The notes under the pieces were generated by a model. The model ran no database searches, was not told the origin of the DNA, and worked only from the letters and a program-made list of their open reading frames with translations. A program made the position numbers and the translations under genes. DNA of 64,000 nt from Hominenteromicrobium mulieris (GTDB lineage: Bacteria > Bacillota > Clostridia > Oscillospirales > Acutalibacteraceae). Location of the stretch: NCBI RefSeq assembly GCF_020687165.1, contig NZ_JAJEQC010000004.1; one strand, 5' to 3'. Below are positions 25,523 to 34,113 of the stretch, piece after piece. Position 1 is the first letter of the stretch, and each line of letters begins with the position of its first letter.

Positions 25523-26893
25523 TTAGAATGGATTCCTTTTTGCGTGTGCCGTACCATTAAACAAAATATCATCAGAGAGTTCCACCACCATATGCAAGTC
25601 GCTGGGGGATTCGACTTGTTTGCCTAAAACCACTACATTGTCAAAATAGATATTTCGGGGGCGACTCATTTCCGTATGCATCTCAAAACCGCGAATAATA
25701 GAAACAGGGAAATTACCATTCAGAATTTCCACGTTACGGAAATATATATTTTCGACACTTCCGCGTTTTCGATCCAATGAGTACTTGGAATCCAATACCT
25801 TGATGTCGACAAACTTTTCCTGAGCATCTTCAACGCGGATATCTTCATACACAATGTCATGAATGTGAGCGCGATCTGCATTGTGGATGGTCAGCACGCC
25901 GCCAGACTGATTACCCTCATACTCGCAATGAACGATGTCCAGATCTCGGAATGTGATGTCGCTAATCTCATCGCAGCGCACTTCATATCCGATTTCCACG
26001 GCGTTACCGGGTTCTGCATTCCACAAAACGCAGTGTTCTACCAGAATATTCTTCACATTCCTATTGGCAGCAGGGTCGGGATAACTTGCAGCTTTAATGC
26101 ACACGCAGTCATCCGAAGCGCGAATAAAGGAGTTTCGCATGGTTACGTCTTCACAGCCTACAATATCGATGCCGTCACCCGTGCAAACTCGAGACATGAT
26201 GTTTACATCCTCAATCTCCACATTCCGGCAAGCGCCAGGAACCAGGTGCCACGAACCACCGTCCACCATGGTGATGCCTTGAATCTTCACATCATCGCAA
26301 AACACCATTCGAATCATTGGTCTGCCGCCACCGTTTTCTTCTTTCGGATGCCATACACAACCATTCAGAATGCCGTTTCCTAAAATTCTCATGCCGTGGG
26401 CGAAAAAAGCATTCACACAACCACAGACAACGCTGCCCTCTTCCAAGAAAACCGTTTCTTCCGCTTTGACCTCTAACGTGCCAACATTGTAGACTTTCCC
26501 ACTCTCAAAAAGATGATCCACTTTTTCGGGCTTCGGGACACGCTTTGTGCACAAGATAAAGAGCGGTGTCTTCAAATTGCCATCTAACTCCAAGGTGACC
26601 TTACTGGGCTTTTCCAGCTGGAAGCTCAACTCTCGGCCGGAAATCTGAGCCTGAACATTGGTCTTGGCCGGACGGAAAACCGCCTTTTGGAAATCTTTGG
26701 ACACTTTTACCTGAAAACTTAGCGGAGAATCGTCGTCCACAACCGGAATTACGTAATCAAAACTATCCGTGTGGTAAACCGTCAGCTCCTTTCCGCCGCA
26801 AAGCACAGTGTACAAAGGAGATTTTTCCAGTTCCTCAACTTTATACAACGGCTCCGTAATTCTTGCAGGATTGGGATTGTAACGCACAGCCAC
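25523..26893 (-). CDS. Glycoside hydrolase family 28 protein (polygalacturonase-like), cytosolic
   Basis: The 456-residue protein has an N-terminal beta-sandwich-like region and then a right-handed parallel beta-helix. The GH28 acid residues are visible in TGDGIDIVG (238-246) and ASDDCVCIK (259-267). A later GNAVEIGYE stands where most members have the G-H-G motif, and no clear RIK motif is seen, so the specificity may differ from classical polygalacturonase. There is no signal peptide, which points to cleavage of imported oligosaccharides. The start is GTG behind GGAGGAG. It has its own promoter with the motif shared with the importer, and its own terminator. Confidence 0.85.
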   Translation of the reverse strand: MAVRYNPNPARITEPLYKVEELEKSPLYTVLCGGKELTVYHTDSFDYVIPVVDDDSPLSFQVKVSKDFQKAVFRPAKTNVQAQISGRELSFQLEKPSKVTLELDGNLKTPLFILCTKRVPKPEKVDHLFESGKVYNVGTLEVKAEETVFLEEGSVVCGCVNAFFAHGMRILGNGILNGCVWHPKEENGGGRPMIRMVFCDDVKIQGITMVDGGSWHLVPGACRNVEIEDVNIMSRVCTGDGIDIVGCEDVTMRNSFIRASDDCVCIKAASYPDPAANRNVKNILVEHCVLWNAEPGNAVEIGYEVRCDEISDITFRDLDIVHCEYEGNQSGGVLTIHNADRAHIHDIVYEDIRVEDAQEKFVDIKVLDSKYSLDRKRGSVENIYFRNVEILNGNFPVSIIRGFEMHTEMSRPRNIYFDNVVVLGKQVESPSDLHMVVELSDDILFNGTAHAKRNPF

Positions 26894-26936
26894 TTTTACT
26901 CCTCCTTAAAATAATGGTTTTTCCTTTATGGAAGTG

Positions 26937-27005
26937 ATTATAGAATATCATGTCTGAAGAATATTGAAAACAAACAATTTTTTCTTTTATTCCTACAAAA
27001 TTAAG
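26937..27005 (-). promoter_or_regulatory. GH28 gene promoter with candidate YesN-binding motif
   Basis: The plus strand holds ACAAT (26974-26978), 15 bases, and TACAAAATTAAG (26994-27005), the same layout as at 22424-22455. A -10 candidate (TATTCT, complement of 26942-26947) lies at the same 27-base distance as in the importer promoter. Confidence 0.55.
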
Positions 27006-27513
27006 CTTTTGATAAATTTTATTAGTGAAAACATAAAGAATCAGCCCGTATTTATGCCGGAATTACATCATTCACGATGAGAAACTGTAAAAGCATCATG
27101 TGGCAGTCGGTATACAGGAGCTTCAGCATAAGTTTAGGCTACAATATCTTGCGCCGCAAACTCGGAGCCAACTGTACAGTTTTACCGATATAAAGAGCCG
27201 CTTACAATAAGGAGGTAATCGAGAAAATCCACTGCCTCCGCACCGCAGATATTTCATTCATATTATATCAATTTTTCAAACACTTGTCGAGTATATTTTA
27301 TATTATTTTCCAATTTCACTTCATTGCCATACTCTATTAAAGGTTTTATAATATAGCAAACGGCCCATCTGCATCACTGGACACAGCTTTGTATTTGTAT
27401 CGTTTCGGATATATTCATTTTCGATTGTCCCTACAAGATCGGCACCGATGTGATGCCGGTGCTGCATTGTACGTTGAGCTTTTACACAATTATGCCGGTT
27501 TTTTAATATAGCA
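27006..27513. other. Gene-free stretch at the right edge of the AT-rich island
   Basis: About 500 bases between the GH28 promoter and the nifJ terminator hold no convincing gene. One 69-codon minus-strand frame (27321-27530) has no recognisable sequence. The only structured item is the spoIIID-like promoter copy at 27449-27504. Elsewhere I see nothing I can name. Confidence 0.6.
27449..27504 (-). repeat. Partial copy of the spoIIID promoter region
   Basis: This stretch matches 13766-13821 in the same orientation at 43 of 56 bases by eye, including two unbroken blocks, GTGCTGCATT and GTTGAGCTTTT. Its minus strand keeps a sigma-E-like layout: ATAATT, 14 bases, CGTACAAT. No spoIIID gene follows it. 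Confidence 0.65.
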
Positions 27514-27549
27514 AGACCCCCGATCTGCATTGCTGCAAATCGGGGGTCT
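27514..27549 (-). terminator. Terminator after nifJ
   Basis: AGACCCCCGAT pairs perfectly with ATCGGGGGTCT (11 base pairs) about 65 bases past the nifJ stop. The T-run on the minus strand is weak. Confidence 0.7.
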
Positions 27550-27613
27550 CTTTATTTCAGCGGTTTACGCCGCTTTTGTACGGTTCGGTACAGGCGGAAA
27601 ATTCCTTGCGGAA

Positions 27614-30600
27614 TTATTCCTCCTCAGAAGCCATGTGTGCGAACTTCTCGTACTTCTCTTCTGCGTACTTCTCAGCCTTCTCGAAGAGCTGCTCGGCTCT
27701 CTGCGGGAATGCACGGGTAAGGCTGTTGTAACGAACCTCGCCCATGATGAAGTCACGGTAAGAAGCAGACGGCTTCTTGCTGTCGAGCTGGAACGGGTTC
27801 TCACCGTTGTCAGCACGGCGCGGGTCGAAGCGGAAGGTATGCCAGTAGCCTGCTGCAACTGCCTTCTTCTCTTCGTTCATGGAAACGCCCATGCCGCCCT
27901 TGATGCCGTGGTTGATGCACGGTGCGTAAGCGATAACAATGGACGGGCCATGATAGCTCTCAGCCTCATGCATAGCCTTCAGGCACTGGTTCATGTCGGC
28001 GCCCATAGCGACCTGCGCAACATAAACATAGCCGTAGCTCATCATGATGGAAGCCAGATCCTTCTTCTTCACAGACTTACCTGCAGCCGCGAACTGTGCA
28101 ACAGAACCGACCGGGGTAGACTTGGAAGCCTGTCCGCCTGTGTTGGAGTAAACCTCGGTATCGAAGACCAGAATGTTGATATCTTCACCGGAAGCCAAAG
28201 CGTGGTCAACGCCACCGAAGCCGATGTCGTATGCCCAGCCGTCGCCGCCGAAGATCCACATGGACTTCTTAGCGAGATAATCCTTATCCTTCAGAATCTC
28301 GGCTGCTTTCTCGGAGGAGGAAGCCTCAAGAGCCGTGATGTAAGCCTCAGCCGCCGGACCGTTTTCAGCGCGGTCAGCCATGGTCTCAACCCACTTCTCA
28401 GCTGCTGCCTTCAGCTCTTCGCTTGCGCCTTCTTCTGCAACGAGCTCATTCGTGAGCTGCTCCAGACGGCCGCGAATTGCGTTCTGTGCAAGCGTCATGC
28501 CAAGGCCGAACTCAGCGTTGTCTTCAAACAGGGAGTTCTGCCATGCCGGGCCGTGACCCTGCTTGTTGACGGTGTACGGCGTTGCCGGTGCGGAACCGCC
28601 CCAGATGGAGGAGCAGCCGGTAGCATTTGCAATGTACATCTTGTCGCCGAACAGCTGGGTAACGAGCTTAGCGTACGGAGTTTCACCGCAGCCGCCGCAT
28701 GCGCCGGAGAACTCGAGGAGCGGCTGCTTGAACTGGCTGCCCTTGACCGTGGTGTCCTTGAACTTAGCAAGAACTTCCGGCTTCGGATCCAGCTTAACGC
28801 CGTAATCGAATACTTCCTGACCCGGGCGCTCGTTGTCGATCGGGGACATTGCGAGAGCCTTGTTGCCCTTCATGCCCGGGCAAACCTGTACGCAAGAGCC
28901 GCAGCCCGTGCAGTCCAGGGTGGAAATCGTCATGACAAAGTTCATGCCCGGCATACCGGTCATGGCCTTGCTCTTCACAGCAGCCGGAGCCGCTGCGAGC
29001 TCTGCATCTGTCATCGGCACCGGACGGATAACCGCGTGCGGGCAGACCATAGAGCAGAAGTTGCACTGGATGCAGTTTTCCGGGATCCAGGTCGGAACGT
29101 CAACTGCAACGCCGCGCTTCTCGTAAGCAGCGGTGCCCTGCGGGGAGGTGCCGTCTGCATACTTTTCAAAGGTGGAAACCGGCAGATCCTTACCGTGGAA
29201 GGTGTTAACCGGGATAACCACGTTGTTTACATAGTCCACGAGCTCCGGACGGTCGCCGGTTGCAACGTGCTTCGTGGAATCGTCCACAGCGTCCTTCCAG
29301 GAAGCCGGAACATCAATCTTCACGTAGCCGTTAGCGCCGCGTTCAATAGCGTCATGGTTCATCTTAACGATGGCGTCACCCTTCTTGGAGTAGGACTTCG
29401 TAGCCGCATCCTTCATGTAGCGGATTGCGTCTTCCTCCGGGATGATCTTCGCGATGGAGAAGAATGCGGACTGGAGAACCGTGTTGATTCTGGTGCCAAG
29501 GCCGATCTCCTTACCGATCTTGAAGCCGTCGATCGTGTAGAAGTTGATATCGTTATCAGCAATGTATTTCTTAACCTTGCCCGGGAGCTTCTCGTCAAGC
29601 TCTTCCGGCGTCCACTGGCAGTTCAGCAGGAAGCTGCCGCCCTTCTTCAGGTCTTCGACCATGTCATAGGTGCCAAGGTAAGCCGGGTTGTGACATGCAA
29701 CAAAGTCAGCCTGGGAGATGTAATAGGTGGACTTGATCGGCGTATGACCGAAACGCAGGTGGGACATTGTCAGACCGCCGGACTTCTTGGAGTCGTAGTC
29801 AAAGTAACCCTGTGCGTACATATCGGTGTGGTCGCCGATGATCTTGATGGAGTTCTTGTTTGCGCCGACGGTACCGTCAGAACCGAGGCCCCAGAACTTG
29901 CAGGACTTCGTGCCTGCCGGTGCGGTATCCGGGTGCTCGTTTGCTTCGAGGGACAGGTGCGTAACATCGTCCACGATGCCGATGGTGAACTTCTTCTTCG
30001 CATCGTCGCCCTTTTCCATGTTGCGGTAAACAGCGATGATGTCAGCCGGCTTCGTATCCTTGGAGCCGAGGCCGTAACGACCGGTGAGAACCTTAGCACA
30101 GCCGAACTGCGTGCCGTTGATAGCAGCCAGAACGTCAAGGTACAGCGGCTCGCCGATGGAGCCCGGCTCCTTCGTTCTGTCGAGCACGGAGATGGTCTTA
30201 ACGGTTTCCGGAAGCACGTCAAGCAGGTACTTTGCAACGAACGGTCTGTAAAGGTGAACCTTAACAAGGCCAACCTTCTCGCCGGCTGCTACGAGGTAAT
30301 CGATAACCTCTTCGATGGTCTCACAGACAGAGCCCATAGCGATGATGACCTTCTCCGCATCCGGAGCGCCATAGTAGTTGAAGGGCTTGTAATCGGTGCC
30401 GATCTTCTCGTTGACCTTGTTCATGTAATCGACAACGGTCTCCGGAATCGCATCGTAGTACTTGTTGCAAGCCTCACGAGCCTGGAAGAAGATATCGCCG
30501 TTCTGTGCCTGGCCGCGGAGAACCGGGTGCTCAGGATTCAGAGCGTGTCTTCTGAACTCGTTTACGGCATCCCAGTCGAGCATCTCGCCGAGATCCTTGT

Positions 30601-31162
30601 AGTCCCATACTTCGATCTTCTGAATCTCATGAGAGGTACGGAAGCCGTCGAAGAAGTGCAGGAACGGAACCTTGCCGTGGATAGCGGAAAGGTGAGCCAC
30701 AGCGCCGAGGTCCATAACTTCCTGCGGGCTGTTGGAGCACAGCATTGCATAACCGGTCTGGCGGCATGCATAGATGTCGGAATGGTCACCGAAGATGTTC
30801 AGAGCGTGGGTAGCAACGCAGCGAGCAGAAACGTGGATAACGCTCGGCAGCAGCTCGCCGGCCATCTTGTACATGTTCGGGATCATCAGGAGCAGGCCCT
30901 GAGAAGCGGTGTAGGTGGTGGTAAGAGCACCAGCCGCCAGAGAACCGTGAACTGCACCAGCAGCGCCGGCCTCAGACTGCATCTCCGTTACGCGTACTTC
31001 ACGGCCGAAAAGATTCTTTCTGCCGGCAGCAGCATACTTATCGGTCTCATCAGCCATAACGGAAGACGGCGTGATCGGATAGATCGCAGCAACGTCGGTA
31101 AACGCATAAGAAACATGCGCGGCGGCGTTGTTGCCATCCATGGTCTTCATTTTTCTTGCCAT
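27614..31162 (-). CDS. nifJ: Pyruvate:ferredoxin (flavodoxin) oxidoreductase
   Basis: The 1182-residue single-chain enzyme has every expected part: an N-terminal thiamine-binding domain (YPITPSSVMAD), the central domains, a 2[4Fe-4S] ferredoxin domain with CIQCNFCSMVCPHAV and CTGCGSCVQVCPG, the proximal cluster cysteines near SGACGGCGETPY, and the thiamine-Mg motif GGDGWAYDIGFGG. It oxidises pyruvate to acetyl-CoA and CO2 and reduces ferredoxin, the central step of anaerobic fermentation. Codon use is strongly biased, as expected of a highly expressed gene, which produces a long open shadow frame on the other strand. A TTTACA-17-TAAAAT promoter and an AAAGGAGG ribosome site precede it. Confidence 0.98.
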   Translation of the reverse strand: MARKMKTMDGNNAAAHVSYAFTDVAAIYPITPSSVMADETDKYAAAGRKNLFGREVRVTEMQSEAGAAGAVHGSLAAGALTTTYTASQGLLLMIPNMYKMAGELLPSVIHVSARCVATHALNIFGDHSDIYACRQTGYAMLCSNSPQEVMDLGAVAHLSAIHGKVPFLHFFDGFRTSHEIQKIEVWDYKDLGEMLDWDAVNEFRRHALNPEHPVLRGQAQNGDIFFQAREACNKYYDAIPETVVDYMNKVNEKIGTDYKPFNYYGAPDAEKVIIAMGSVCETIEEVIDYLVAAGEKVGLVKVHLYRPFVAKYLLDVLPETVKTISVLDRTKEPGSIGEPLYLDVLAAINGTQFGCAKVLTGRYGLGSKDTKPADIIAVYRNMEKGDDAKKKFTIGIVDDVTHLSLEANEHPDTAPAGTKSCKFWGLGSDGTVGANKNSIKIIGDHTDMYAQGYFDYDSKKSGGLTMSHLRFGHTPIKSTYYISQADFVACHNPAYLGTYDMVEDLKKGGSFLLNCQWTPEELDEKLPGKVKKYIADNDINFYTIDGFKIGKEIGLGTRINTVLQSAFFSIAKIIPEEDAIRYMKDAATKSYSKKGDAIVKMNHDAIERGANGYVKIDVPASWKDAVDDSTKHVATGDRPELVDYVNNVVIPVNTFHGKDLPVSTFEKYADGTSPQGTAAYEKRGVAVDVPTWIPENCIQCNFCSMVCPHAVIRPVPMTDAELAAAPAAVKSKAMTGMPGMNFVMTISTLDCTGCGSCVQVCPGMKGNKALAMSPIDNERPGQEVFDYGVKLDPKPEVLAKFKDTTVKGSQFKQPLLEFSGACGGCGETPYAKLVTQLFGDKMYIANATGCSSIWGGSAPATPYTVNKQGHGPAWQNSLFEDNAEFGLGMTLAQNAIRGRLEQLTNELVAEEGASEELKAAAEKWVETMADRAENGPAAEAYITALEASSSEKAAEILKDKDYLAKKSMWIFGGDGWAYDIGFGGVDHALASGEDINILVFDTEVYSNTGGQASKSTPVGSVAQFAAAGKSVKKKDLASIMMSYGYVYVAQVAMGADMNQCLKAMHEAESYHGPSIVIAYAPCINHGIKGGMGVSMNEEKKAVAAGYWHTFRFDPRRADNGENPFQLDSKKPSASYRDFIMGEVRYNSLTRAFPQRAEQLFEKAEKYAEEKYEKFAHMASEEE

Positions 31163-31278
31163 TTAACTAATTCCTCCTTTAAGGATTATCAATGGATTTA
31201 CCTGACGGCGCAGTACCCCGTTCACCGCCCTGCCGTTTGCAGAACTCTCCCGTAAGCACCTGTCGTCGTTCAAAACAA

Positions 31279-31307
31279 ATTTTATCATTTTTTCGCCTAT
31301 ATGTAAA
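31279..31307 (-). promoter_or_regulatory. nifJ: Sigma-A promoter of nifJ
   Basis: On the minus strand TTTACA (31307-31302), a 17-base spacer and TAAAAT (31284-31279) lie about 115 bases before the ATG. Confidence 0.75.
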
Positions 31308-31450
31308 GGAAAAAACGAGGATTTTTTGAAATTTCTTCTGAATTAACAGGGATTTTCGGCATTTTTTATTTTTCTCCGCTTCGCCTTTCGCCCTTTTCGT
31401 CGTTCTCCCTCCGCTTTGTCCGGGATTCGGCGCGCCCCCGGCATAAAATA

Positions 31451-31479
31451 TTGACAACAGCGTTTTTTTGCGGTAAAAT
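31451..31479 (+). promoter_or_regulatory. Sigma-A promoter reading toward the CNNM/CorC gene
   Basis: TTGACA (31451-31456), a 17-base spacer and TAAAAT (31474-31479). The leader would be about 240 nt and would include the hairpin repeat at 31571-31648. I found no known riboswitch pattern in it. Confidence 0.7.
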
Positions 31480-31570
31480 TTTAATAATTATATATCGGTG
31501 AGCAGTTAGTTTTAGCTAAATATCACGTGACGCTTTTGAAAAGAAAACTCGCTTTTTCATATTGCGTTTT

Positions 31571-31648
31571 TCTTTGACTTTTGCGGAAAGCGACTTAGGG
31601 CGCTTCCCTAAGAACTCGTAAGCTTTTGAAAAAGTTTGAACAAAACTT
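31571..31648 (-). repeat. Dispersed hairpin repeat, copy 2 of 3
   Basis: Read on the minus strand this copy aligns with 5607-5700. The inner stem here is CTTAGGG/CCCTAAG (31594-31612) instead of CTCAAGGC/GCCTTGAG, so both sides changed together. The first hairpin (31620-31637) is kept in a weaker form with mismatches. Confidence 0.65.
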
Positions 31649-31726
31649 TATTCTCCCGCCTTCACGAAAGCACATTCAAAGCCATTTCACTGCTCCCAAA
31701 CTTTCAGAAAGGATGCTTTTTTCACT

Positions 31727-33115
31727 ATGAACGACGACCCTTACGGCAATTTACTGCCGTCCTCGTCCGTCTTACCCCTCCCCCTCGCCCTGTTGCTGTT
31801 TCTGCTCTTTTTCGTGCTTGGCGCGCTTTTCGCCATGTGCGAATCCGCTGCGGAAACGGCTAACGAATCCCGCATCAAAAAAGATGCGGAGTCCGGCGAA
31901 CCGCGCGCCAAAAAGCTGCTCGAGTATCTCGAACGCAGCGCAGGCATCATTTCGCCCCTGCAATCGGGCATGATGCTCATGGGCTTCTTTGCTCTCGCTG
32001 TTGCGGTCACCGGCTTTGCGCCGCGCCTTTACAACGTATTCATCCGCGCCGCGCTCCCCACGTCTGCCGCTGCCGTGCTTTCGGCACTGCTTTGCACATT
32101 GCTGTGCGCAGGTCTTTATCTAACGGCAGCAGACCTCGCTCCGAAAAAATTCGTAGCGCACAAGGCTGCACACGGCATGCAGCATACATACAAACTCTGC
32201 CCCATGCTGTGCGCCCTCAGCGCCGTCATGCATCCGTTTGTCCTCTTGTGCAACCTCATTTCGGACGGTCTCATGCGTCTTTTGGGCAACGACCCCAAAG
32301 CGCTTGATGAAACCGTCACCGAAGAAGAAATCCTCCACATGGTCGGCGAAGGCGAGGAAAAAGGCGTTATCGAAGAAAATGAGCGCGACATGATCACGAA
32401 CATTTTCGATTTCAACGACACCACCGTCACCGAGATCATGACACACCGTACGGACATCTGCGCCATCGATGAGGAGAGCACCATTGCACAAGCCGCCGTA
32501 CTTGCGGTGGAAAACGGCTTCTCCCGTCTCCCTGTCTACCGCGAAGACATCGATACCATCATCGGCATCTGCTATGTTAAGGATTTTCTGCCCTACGTCA
32601 ACCAGCCCGTACCGGATTTCATCCATTTAAAAGACATGGTTCGCCCGGCGTATTTCATTCCGGAAACGAAAAAGTGCAGCCAGCTCTTTAAAGAGCTCAA
32701 GGAGCGCCGCCTGCAGATCGCCATCATCGTCGATGAATACGGCGGCACGGCGGGTCTCGTCACACTCGAAGACCTCATGGAGTCCATTTTCGGCAACATT
32801 CAGGACGAATACGACAACGAGCAGGAAGAGATCTTCCGTGTCAGCGAAAACGAGTTCACTGTGGACGGCACCACCTCCATCGACGAGATTTCCGACCTTA
32901 CCGACACTGAGCTGCCGGAGGGCGATTACGATACCATCGCCGGCCTTGTCACCGACCTTTTAGGCCGCATTCCAAAAGAAAACGAGCACCCCAGCGTACA
33001 GGTCTGCGGGCTCACCATCACCGTACTTGAAATTGAAGACCAGCGTCTTTCCCGCCTGCTGATCGTGAAAAATGACCCCCGGAGAACCCCCGAAGAAGAA
33101 ACACATGAAGACTGA
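31727..33115 (+). CDS. CNNM/CorC-type membrane protein with CBS domains
   Basis: The 462-residue protein has an N-terminal transmembrane DUF21 domain of about 190 residues (FFVLGALFAMCESAAETANESR). A CBS pair follows (VTEIMTHRTDICAIDEESTIAQAA, GFSRLPVYREDIDTIIG, IAIIVDEYGGTAGLVTLEDLMESIFG), then a C-terminal CorC_HlyC domain (FTVDGTTSIDEISDL, DYDTIAGLV). Such proteins are linked to magnesium or cobalt efflux; the older name hemolysin is misleading. Its stop overlaps the leader of the next gene by one base-step, so the two form an operon. The ribosome site GAAAGGA is unusually far from the ATG. Confidence 0.9.
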   Translation: MNDDPYGNLLPSSSVLPLPLALLLFLLFFVLGALFAMCESAAETANESRIKKDAESGEPRAKKLLEYLERSAGIISPLQSGMMLMGFFALAVAVTGFAPRLYNVFIRAALPTSAAAVLSALLCTLLCAGLYLTAADLAPKKFVAHKAAHGMQHTYKLCPMLCALSAVMHPFVLLCNLISDGLMRLLGNDPKALDETVTEEEILHMVGEGEEKGVIEENERDMITNIFDFNDTTVTEIMTHRTDICAIDEESTIAQAAVLAVENGFSRLPVYREDIDTIIGICYVKDFLPYVNQPVPDFIHLKDMVRPAYFIPETKKCSQLFKELKERRLQIAIIVDEYGGTAGLVTLEDLMESIFGNIQDEYDNEQEEIFRVSENEFTVDGTTSIDEISDLTDTELPEGDYDTIAGLVTDLLGRIPKENEHPSVQVCGLTITVLEIEDQRLSRLLIVKNDPRRTPEEETHED

Positions 33116-33138
33116 TGTTTTTTGAAAGGAGTGTCCCT

Positions 33139-33696
33139 ATGACATTTTCCGAAGCATTCTACGGCACGTACAAACTCGACAAAAAAGACGGCAAGCCGCA
33201 CTTAAAGGAGCGTATTTTTGCCCCGGTGGACGGCTTTTGGAGCGGCGTCATGATCTTTGGCGGTGTGGTCGGCACGATCATTCTGCTCTTGACCTTTGCC
33301 GCACACGTGCAGGTCGCCCTCGGCACCTTCGCGCACCCGGCCGAAAACGGCGCGCTCACGCCCGATGCACAGTATACGCTGTGGGGCGTGCTCGTCGCGT
33401 TCATCTTTGCGTTTTTCGTGCTCGCCATTCCGCGCTGGTTCCTCTGCCGCGGCACCATGCAGTTCAGCTTCATCGGCGCATTTCTCATCCTGCTCGCGGC
33501 GCAGCTCATCTCCGCGTTCAGCCTGAACAATACGACGCCCGATGTCGGCAATGTGCTGTGGGTCATCGTAACGGGCCTTCTGCTCGTGTTCCTCATCACC
33601 TGCGCCGTGTGCACCGTTTCGGCGGGCCTAACCGCGCTCGTGAACTACTTCATCGCGAAGTACCGTATGGCGCATGCAAAGCCTGTCACCACATAA
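33139..33696 (+). CDS. Four-helix membrane protein, unknown function
   Basis: The 185-residue product has a short cytosolic start (MTFSEAFYGTYKLDKKDGKPHLKERIFAP). Four hydrophobic stretches follow, around VMIFGGVVGTIILLLTFAA, LWGVLVAFIFAFFVLAI, FIGAFLILLAAQLISAF and VLWVIVTGLLLVFLITCAV. AAAGGAG stands before the chosen ATG; the longer frame from 33115 lacks a site. It lies 23 bases behind the CNNM gene and is probably co-transcribed with it. I do not recognise a family. Confidence 0.7.
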   Translation: MTFSEAFYGTYKLDKKDGKPHLKERIFAPVDGFWSGVMIFGGVVGTIILLLTFAAHVQVALGTFAHPAENGALTPDAQYTLWGVLVAFIFAFFVLAIPRWFLCRGTMQFSFIGAFLILLAAQLISAFSLNNTTPDVGNVLWVIVTGLLLVFLITCAVCTVSAGLTALVNYFIAKYRMAHAKPVTT

Positions 33697-33744
33697 ACGC
33701 ATGATGACCATAACCTGACTTTTTCACAGATCGGCGAATATAGA

Positions 33745-33792
33745 AAGCCGTGCTGTCGCCCTAATAGGGGGGGGTAACAGCACGGCTTATTT
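33745..33792. terminator. Terminator between converging genes
   Basis: AAGCCGTGCTGT pairs perfectly with ACAGCACGGCTT around a loop containing a run of eight G, with ATTTTTC on the plus side. Confidence 0.85.
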
Positions 33793-33813
33793 TTCAGTTT
33801 TCAAACCTTTTCT

Positions 33814-34092
33814 TCATATCTCAACAGACGCCAAGAAAATCTCATAGGCATCGTTAAAAGAGTCATACGGCGTAGGGTTGCCGCCGTTTGTGCTCTTGCA
33901 CTGGTTGTCGGAGTATTCCTCGCCCACAGCCAAAAGCTCGCCGGGGTAAAGCTCCACGCCCGCTTCCCGCGCCAGCGCACAAAACGAGAGAATCGGCTCC
34001 TTGTTTTCGCGCGTTTTAAGCAGAGCTTTGCGCAAAGTCTCGTCCTTTTTTGCAAGCTCCGTCAACCTTTCGAGCTTTTCAAATGTGTTCAT
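33814..34092 (-). CDS. Nif11-like small protein, possible RiPP-type leader
   Basis: The 92-residue product begins MNTFEKLERLTELAKKDETLR. The pattern FCALAREAGVELYPGELLAVGEEYSDN resembles Nif11-type leader domains, whose members precede cyanobactin or lanthipeptide cores. A Gly-Gly (STNGGNPTPYD) follows, and then about 18 residues without further Cys. With one Cys before the GG and no modifying enzyme or transporter nearby, a true peptide precursor is doubtful. GAGGGG precedes the ATG at 34092 and a consensus promoter (34126-34154) drives it. It may be a small regulatory or orphan protein. Confidence 0.6.
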   Translation of the reverse strand: MNTFEKLERLTELAKKDETLRKALLKTRENKEPILSFCALAREAGVELYPGELLAVGEEYSDNQCKSTNGGNPTPYDSFNDAYEIFLASVEI

Positions 34093-34113
34093 AAGCGCCC
34101 CTCGCTTCACCAA

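Noticed and set aside
27321..27530. Minus-strand frame of 69 codons after the spoIIID-like promoter copy
   Set aside because: The sequence resembles no protein, and its first part is the promoter copy and terminator; it is listed only as part of the gene-free stretch.
27530..31255. Plus-strand open frame of 1241 codons opposite nifJ
   Set aside because: It is a shadow of the strongly biased codon use in nifJ; it has no ribosome site, low-complexity Val/Leu/Asp content and no recognisable domain.
31179..31457. Minus-strand frame of 92 codons upstream of nifJ
   Set aside because: It overlaps the nifJ promoter and leader, has no ribosome site, and is rich in Lys/Arg/Gly without a protein pattern.
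31480..31726. Magnesium or manganese riboswitch before the CNNM/CorC gene
   Set aside because: The leader shows only the dispersed repeat and no M-box or yybP-ykoY core sequence.
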